From VMCP01 sp964645755 (GTDB taxonomy: Bacteria; Bacteroidota; Bacteroidia; NS11-12g; UBA955): a stretch of 18,937 nt of DNA. Of the stretch, positions 16,301 through 18,937 are shown one piece after another; position 1 is the stretch's first letter; every line of letters starts with the position of its first letter. Position numbers and translations under genes: made by a program. The stretch lies in assembly GCA_964645755.1 (NCBI GenBank), contig CAZYBT010000048.1, forward strand, positions 1 through 18,937. The letters run 5' to 3'. The notes under the pieces were generated by a model. The model saw nothing but the letters and a program-made list of their open reading frames with translations. It was not told the DNA's origin and searched no databases.

Positions 16301-16687
16301 TTCAGCCGCTGCTCTGGAGTAAGTAACAAGAATACGGTTGTTGTTTTTGCGAAATGAACTTAAAGTTTCTATTCTCTCTTGAACAGACATTGCATTTTCT
16401 CTGTCAGATTGAAATGGTTTAAGATATGATTCAGGTAGAAAATAAATTGGCTCACCTGTCAATAAATTTTCAAGATCCGATTTTAAATAGAGCGCTTCCT
16501 CCTTTGAATTAAGCACAATTAGGAGTGGATTTTGACTCTGTGCATATAGCGCCGACAATACAACGGCGCCACCCGATCCGCACAACCCTTGCAAATAAAT
16601 CATACGGACTTTTGAATGTAATAAGTTTTTTAACTCTAACATTGGCTCCAACTCACTGTATGCTTGTAATATGTCTCGGGTATTCAT
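13334..16687 (-). CDS. mfd: Transcription-repair coupling factor Mfd
   Basis: A 1117-residue cytoplasmic ATP-dependent DNA translocase that removes RNA polymerase stalled at lesions and recruits UvrA. Domains run in the normal order: UvrB-like N-terminal part (1 to about 330, with LRGGIVDLFSFA), a variable linker, the RNA polymerase interaction (CarD-like) domain (about 427-525, PGDFVTHIDHGIGRFAGLE), and the RecG-like translocase with Walker A GDVGFGKTE (583-591), DEEQ (684-687), TATPIPRTLHFSLMGARDLS and the MRGRVGRS motif VI region. The C-terminal TRCF domain spans about 958-1050. Length and motifs are complete. The open frame can extend to 16744, but that would place the candidate -7 box (TACCTTTG) inside the coding region; the ATG at 16687 starts a normal Mfd N-terminus. 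The hydrolase gene overlaps its end by 8 bases. Confidence 0.97.
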   Translation of the reverse strand: MNTRDILQAYSELEPMLELKNLLHSKVRMIYLQGLCGSGGAVVLSALYAQSQNPLLIVLNSKEEALYLKSDLENLLTGEPIYFLPESYLKPFQSDRENAMSVQERIETLSSFRKNNNRILVTYSRAAAEFVIDKIELNKNSFEISKGQSLDVDFLMEFLEMNQFERVDFVFEPGQFSLRGGIVDLFSFAHEYPFRIELDGDIIESIRSFDVNNQLSIKEMAHFSLVPKIQTTTEIKKSSIFEYLNENTIVVSVDSFLQVEDLAKGWEMSLQNHQTAVDLKHESIPVHPREIWMSPKEYVKNFTQFRQIFMGGDKPLEQFKMVGFRQEPQPLFKRNFEMFKNWLNQNLQMKFKTLVFSDNNRQIERLQTILKDTAIDEEFIPVYIGLSGGYVDHDAQLAFVTEHQLFDKYYRPKSRQQYSSQTTLTLRELKNLKPGDFVTHIDHGIGRFAGLEKMEMNGVMQEVVRLVYRDNDLLYLSVNSLHKISKYSGKDGTVPSMHKLGSGAWEKQKRTTKKKVKDIARELIALYAKRKKEKGFAFSADNYLQLELEASFFYEDTPDQAKATEDVKRDMENEQPMDRLICGDVGFGKTEIAMRAAFKAVCDSKQVAILVPTTILAQQHYRSFKKRFAGFPVTLDYLNRFKSTKEQKETIEKLKQGKIDVVIGTHRILGKDIEFQNLGLMIIDEEQKFGVSAKEKLKEIKVNVDTLTLTATPIPRTLHFSLMGARDLSIINTPPPNRQPVHTELATFSRDLLGKAVLDEMNRGGQVFVVHSRVKDIYELASIISSEVPGCRVCVAHGQMEGHELEDVMVKFIEGEYDVLVATTIIESGLDIPNANTIIINNAHMFGLSDLHQMRGRVGRSNIKAFCYLLSPPISTLPEDSRKRLRTLEEYSELGSGFQVAMRDLDIRGAGNLLGAEQSGFISEMGFDMYHKILDEAVRELKNEEFNEIFDQHEEIRSRDCQVDTHYEILIPSHYVSQTAERLSLYSELSNIETELQLRQFAEQLVDRFGKLPIEVVALIDSVRLKWAGKELGMEKIVLSEMRMRCYFPGDPNASVYQSQAFAEIMGFVAMNQTKFAVKQTEKALIVQVNQINNIFEALHVLGEWKLHLSSFKTQHA

Positions 16688-16697
16688 AGTGAAACGA

Positions 16698-16705
16698 CAA
16701 AGGTA
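16698..16705 (-). promoter_or_regulatory. Candidate -7 box for mfd
   Basis: On the minus strand this reads TACCTTTG, a full match to TAnnTTTG, ending 10 bases before the mfd ATG at 16687 and so predicting a very short leader. A TTTG -33 element is not evident at the usual spacing. Confidence 0.42.
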
Positions 16706-16724
16706 CAACAGAACTTGCTCATAA

Positions 16725-16740
16725 ATGTTCATATAAACAT
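16725..16740. promoter_or_regulatory. Palindrome between the divergent mfd and AraC-family promoters
   Basis: ATGTTCATATAAACAT is a 16-bp palindrome with a single mismatched pair (C16730/A16735). It lies between the two divergent -7 boxes (16698-16705 and 16752-16759), where the -33 regions of both promoters would overlap, a position suited to an operator acting on one or both genes. Confidence 0.35.
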
Positions 16741-16751
16741 CCAAATCTTCG

Positions 16752-16759
16752 TATATTTG
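16752..16759 (+). promoter_or_regulatory. Candidate -7 box for the AraC-family gene
   Basis: TATATTTG matches TAnnTTTG fully and ends 11 bases before the ATG at 16771. Together with the opposite mfd box it makes a compact bidirectional promoter of about 60 bases. Confidence 0.42.
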
Positions 16760-16770
16760 TTCTAACCAAG

Positions 16771-18051
16771 ATGAGCAAAACTTTCAGCAATATTGAACTA
16801 ACAGCCATTGCTACAATGCTCATTGTTTCAGTTTTTTCATTGATTGTTGTGCTATCACTCATCATCGAAAAAAAAGGAAACCGTATTTTAAGAAATGCTA
16901 TTCTCATCATTCTCATTGGCAATTTCCTATATTCTATTACGCATCTTCTCGGATTCACTGGACTTGTGATTTACATTCCATTTTCTCTGAGAATTTTCAC
17001 CCCGTTTTATTATATACTGCCACCCACGGTTTATTTCTATGTGGTATTTAATCTGAATGAGACTTTTAAATTTAAAGCAAAACATATCATTCACTTGATA
17101 CCGTTTTTTATAAGTCTTATTGACAATTTAGATACCTTTTTTTTAACGGCCGAGCAAGTTGCCCAAAGCACCAAAATAATTGCCGAAAACTATAAAAATT
17201 ACGGCAACTTTTCTGGTATACTATTTCCTGTTAAATATAATTACATTCTCAGAATGTCATTATATATAACTTATTTGTTATTTTCATGGAGATATTATCT
17301 GAACTATGTAAACAATCAAAAAACAGAAAATGAAAAACGAATCGTAAGATGGTTAAAATATTTCTTAATGGTTTTTGGAATTTTCATTCTCTCTACTGCA
17401 TTTTCATTGTTTTATAATTTCAAATACTTAATTGAAAAAAACTATAACGAAATTACCCTATTCCCATTCATTTTCGTAGGATTCGCTGTTATCATTCTTT
17501 GTGCTTTTATTTTTTTCAATCCCATCTTGTTGTATGGAATTCCTAGAATTCAGAATCTCAATATTCAGAATTTACAAACTGAAAAAAAACAAGTTTCCAT
17601 TGTTAATAAATTAAATTCTGATAGTCCTGCTATCGATAAAACAGCAAACAACGCTGAAAGTATTGAGCTCAATGAAGACGCTGTCAAAGAGTTGCAGCTT
17701 GCCAAATCAATCATTCGTGAAATTAAAGAACTACAACTTTACAAGGACACTCAATTTTCTTTAGTAAAAGCCAGTATTCATTTTAATGTTCCAGTTCACC
17801 ATATTTCATTTGTTTTAAACAATCAGATAAAAAAATCGTTTCCAGATGTGATTTCCAAAATGCGTGTTGAACATGCAATTGCACTCATTGAAAATTCTAA
17901 AAATAAGAAATACACACTTGAGGCAATCGGAAATATGTCAGGGTTTCGTTCGAGAACTACATTTTATGTGAGTTTCAAAAAAATCACCGGAGTTTCTCCT
18001 TTAGAATATTCCAATTTATCGAATAACGAATCAAAAAATAACGAATTATGA
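16771..18051 (+). CDS. Membrane-bound AraC-family transcriptional regulator
   Basis: A 426-residue protein combining a polytopic membrane domain with DNA binding. About seven or eight hydrophobic helices are visible (roughly 10-31, 39-57, 60-72, 76-94, 104-119, 154-173, 194-214, 229-250). A polar linker (about 258-320) leads to an AraC-type domain (about 325-413) with two helix-turn-helix units; the second, TLEAIGNMSGFRSRTTFYVS then FKKITGVSPLEY, is the classic family signature. The layout is that of Bacteroidota one-component regulators in which a membrane sensor is joined directly to an AraC domain; the signal sensed is unknown. It diverges from mfd with a shared promoter region and is followed by a LytTR regulator on the same strand after 223 bases. 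No extracytoplasmic ligand domain is evident, so sensing would occur within or near the membrane (inference). Confidence 0.92.
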   Translation: MSKTFSNIELTAIATMLIVSVFSLIVVLSLIIEKKGNRILRNAILIILIGNFLYSITHLLGFTGLVIYIPFSLRIFTPFYYILPPTVYFYVVFNLNETFKFKAKHIIHLIPFFISLIDNLDTFFLTAEQVAQSTKIIAENYKNYGNFSGILFPVKYNYILRMSLYITYLLFSWRYYLNYVNNQKTENEKRIVRWLKYFLMVFGIFILSTAFSLFYNFKYLIEKNYNEITLFPFIFVGFAVIILCAFIFFNPILLYGIPRIQNLNIQNLQTEKKQVSIVNKLNSDSPAIDKTANNAESIELNEDAVKELQLAKSIIREIKELQLYKDTQFSLVKASIHFNVPVHHISFVLNNQIKKSFPDVISKMRVEHAIALIENSKNKKYTLEAIGNMSGFRSRTTFYVSFKKITGVSPLEYSNLSNNESKNNEL

Positions 18052-18165
18052 TATACTAATTATATATGATTCATGTTCAGTTTTCCAAATTGAAAAACCT
18101 CAATATATTATAAATCAATTCATTATTATTTTTATTGTTCCGTTTTATCAAAACAAACAACCCTT

Positions 18166-18198
18166 CTTGAATTTCAAACATTCTAACAGTTAGATTTG
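18166..18198 (+). promoter_or_regulatory. Promoter of the LytTR gene
   Basis: TAGATTTG (18191-18198) is a full match to TAnnTTTG, and CTTG (18166-18169) lies 21 bases upstream, within the usual 17-23 spacing for the Bacteroidota -33 element. The predicted transcript would start near 18203 with a leader of about 70 bases. It is the best supported promoter in the window. The rest of the 18052-18274 gap shows no terminator hairpin after the AraC-family gene and no other clear feature. Confidence 0.5.
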
Positions 18199-18215
18199 TA
18201 GAAGATTTTCTACAA
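18196..18215. promoter_or_regulatory. Perfect palindrome overlapping the LytTR promoter
   Basis: TTGTAGAA (18196-18203) and TTCTACAA (18208-18215) are exact inverted copies with a 4-base GATT centre. The left arm overlaps the last three bases of the -7 box and the predicted transcription start, the expected place for a repressor operator; alternatively it is a hairpin at the very 5' end of the mRNA. Confidence 0.5.
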
Positions 18216-18274
18216 CAGACATTACAACAATTTGTCACATTGAAGGAACCAACAATAAATAAACCAAAAAGGAT

Positions 18275-18937
18275 ATGCAAATTAGTGTAAACGTTCAAGA
18301 GCCAAGTTTGCAAGCAAAAATTGTTGAACTATCGCAATTATATTTGCCATTATTTAAAGTTGATACAAATCAACAGGTTTGTACAGAAAGTGCAACTTTA
18401 AAAAAAGAACTCACCCTAGTTTTCCAATGTCCTAGTTACCTAAATGAAACTTTAGAATTGGGAAGTCCTGCCAACAATGAGACATTGAAGTACATCATGG
18501 TGGCAAAAGATCCATTGGTATCTATCGACTGCATAAAAAAAGGGTATTTTGATTATTTCTTAGAGGATAAACTCGAAGATGAGTTCAAACAATTAAAAAA
18601 CAGATTGAAAATTGATTTGGCAAAATACGACAATCAGGAGAGCACCAATCAATACCTCATCATAAAGGATTACAGAACTTTGAAAAAGGTCCAATTTTCT
18701 GATATTTTGTTTATAGAAGCTTATGGTTCGTATTCAAACATACATACAGCAGAGAAATTTTATACGGTTTCAAAAACAATCAAAGCCATCACAAAAGATT
18801 TTCCTAATTTTTTTGTGAGAGTTCATCGTTCGTTTGCGGTTAATTTAAGTCATGTCTTAAGTTTTAACCAAGAAGAGGTTGTCATGAAAAATCAAACCAA
18901 AATAAAAATATCACGCGCAAAAAAAATGGCCCTTGTG
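18275..18937 (+). CDS. LytTR-family DNA-binding regulator with degenerate receiver-like domain (3' end missing)
   Basis: The frame is open from the ATG at 18275 to the window edge, giving 221 residues. Residues about 126-221 are a LytTR DNA-binding domain: YLIIKDYRTLKKVQFSDILFIEAYGSYSNIH is the usual opening, and FFVRVHRSFAVNLSHV (179-194) holds the conserved Arg182, His184 and Arg185 segment. Residues 1-115 occupy the place of a response-regulator receiver domain, and YIMVAKDP with IKKGYFDYFLEDKL (73-100) resembles its fourth and fifth strands (TA, then GAxDYLLKP). However, the strand that should carry the phosphorylated aspartate reads LTLVFQCP, with no Asp, and the N-terminal acidic pair is not seen. 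It probably acts without phosphorylation. The promoter carries a palindrome. About 15-30 residues are likely missing at the end. Confidence 0.88.
   Translation, partial: MQISVNVQEPSLQAKIVELSQLYLPLFKVDTNQQVCTESATLKKELTLVFQCPSYLNETLELGSPANNETLKYIMVAKDPLVSIDCIKKGYFDYFLEDKLEDEFKQLKNRLKIDLAKYDNQESTNQYLIIKDYRTLKKVQFSDILFIEAYGSYSNIHTAEKFYTVSKTIKAITKDFPNFFVRVHRSFAVNLSHVLSFNQEEVVMKNQTKIKISRAKKMALV

Noticed and set aside
16688..16744. A 19-residue N-terminal extension of Mfd starting at 16744
   Set aside because: It would contain the TACCTTTG promoter box and most of the palindromic region; the ATG at 16687 begins a normal Mfd N-terminus.
18022..18048. Direct repeat AATAACGAAT twice at the end of the AraC-family gene
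   Set aside because: It encodes part of a polar Asn/Glu-rich tail and is too short in AT-rich DNA to suggest an attachment or binding site.
18077..18313. A 78-residue open frame on the minus strand across the AraC/LytTR gap
   Set aside because: It overlaps the LytTR promoter, palindrome and the first codons of the LytTR gene, and its composition does not resemble a protein family.
1..18937. Mobile elements, CRISPR arrays, tRNA or rRNA genes, phage modules
   Set aside because: None recognised; the S74 fibre protein resembles phage tail fibres but carries a bacterial signal peptide and has no phage neighbours, so it is not taken as a prophage sign.

Overview
The window looks like chromosome of an AT-rich member of the Bacteroidota. 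The evidence is a type IX secretion (T9SS) type B C-terminal domain on a PKD-repeat protein, a DUF5723-type outer-membrane protein, a Bacteroidota-style fibre protein with an S74 chaperone, -7 boxes matching TAnnTTTG in place of sigma70-type -35/-10 boxes, no clear Shine-Dalgarno sequences, and a membrane-bound AraC regulator next to a LytTR regulator. I see no insertion sequence, integrase, tRNA, rRNA or CRISPR array. Coding density is high: no gap exceeds about 225 bases.

Layout. (1) 1-1421: the 3' part of an MmcQ/YjbR-family gene, overlapping by ATGA an exported cyclophilin-FKBP fusion; a clear intrinsic terminator follows. (2) 1553-2550: a small DUF2892 membrane protein and a methyltransferase with an N-terminal zinc-binding segment. 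(3) 2607-6728: two exported proteins 15 bases apart. The first is a fibre protein with eleven ~17-residue repeats and a C-terminal S74 autochaperone; the second is a PKD-repeat protein ending in a T9SS type B sorting domain. (4) 6725-7363 (minus): a Crp/Fnr-family regulator whose stop codon overlaps the stop of the PKD gene, divergent from (5) 7447-8286, a CvfB-like S1 RNA-binding protein. (6) 8369-12269: a large lipoprotein and a DUF5723-type outer-membrane protein 7 bases apart; the latter ends in a calcium-loop motif and an 18-bp in-frame tandem repeat. (7) 16687-12277 (minus): mfd, then an exported metallo-beta-lactamase-fold hydrolase overlapping it by 8 bases. (8) 16771 to the right edge: a membrane AraC-family regulator and a LytTR-family regulator cut by the window end.

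How it fits together. Much of the window is cell-envelope biology: exported isomerase, surface fibre, T9SS cargo, lipoprotein/outer-membrane pair. The rest is housekeeping (mfd, cvfB) and regulation. No obviously complete new system is visible. The points most worth a second look are the dual-family isomerase, a terminator for the lipoprotein operon that lies inside the facing gene, a palindrome placed on the LytTR promoter, a bidirectional promoter between mfd and the AraC gene, and the LytTR protein's receiver-like domain that appears to lack its phosphorylation site.

Several starts were moved to a downstream ATG relative to the longest open frame (DUF2892, PKD protein, lipoprotein, DUF5723 protein, mfd), on the basis of signal peptides, family starts or promoter position. 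All functions are by recognition of motifs and family resemblance; no search was run.
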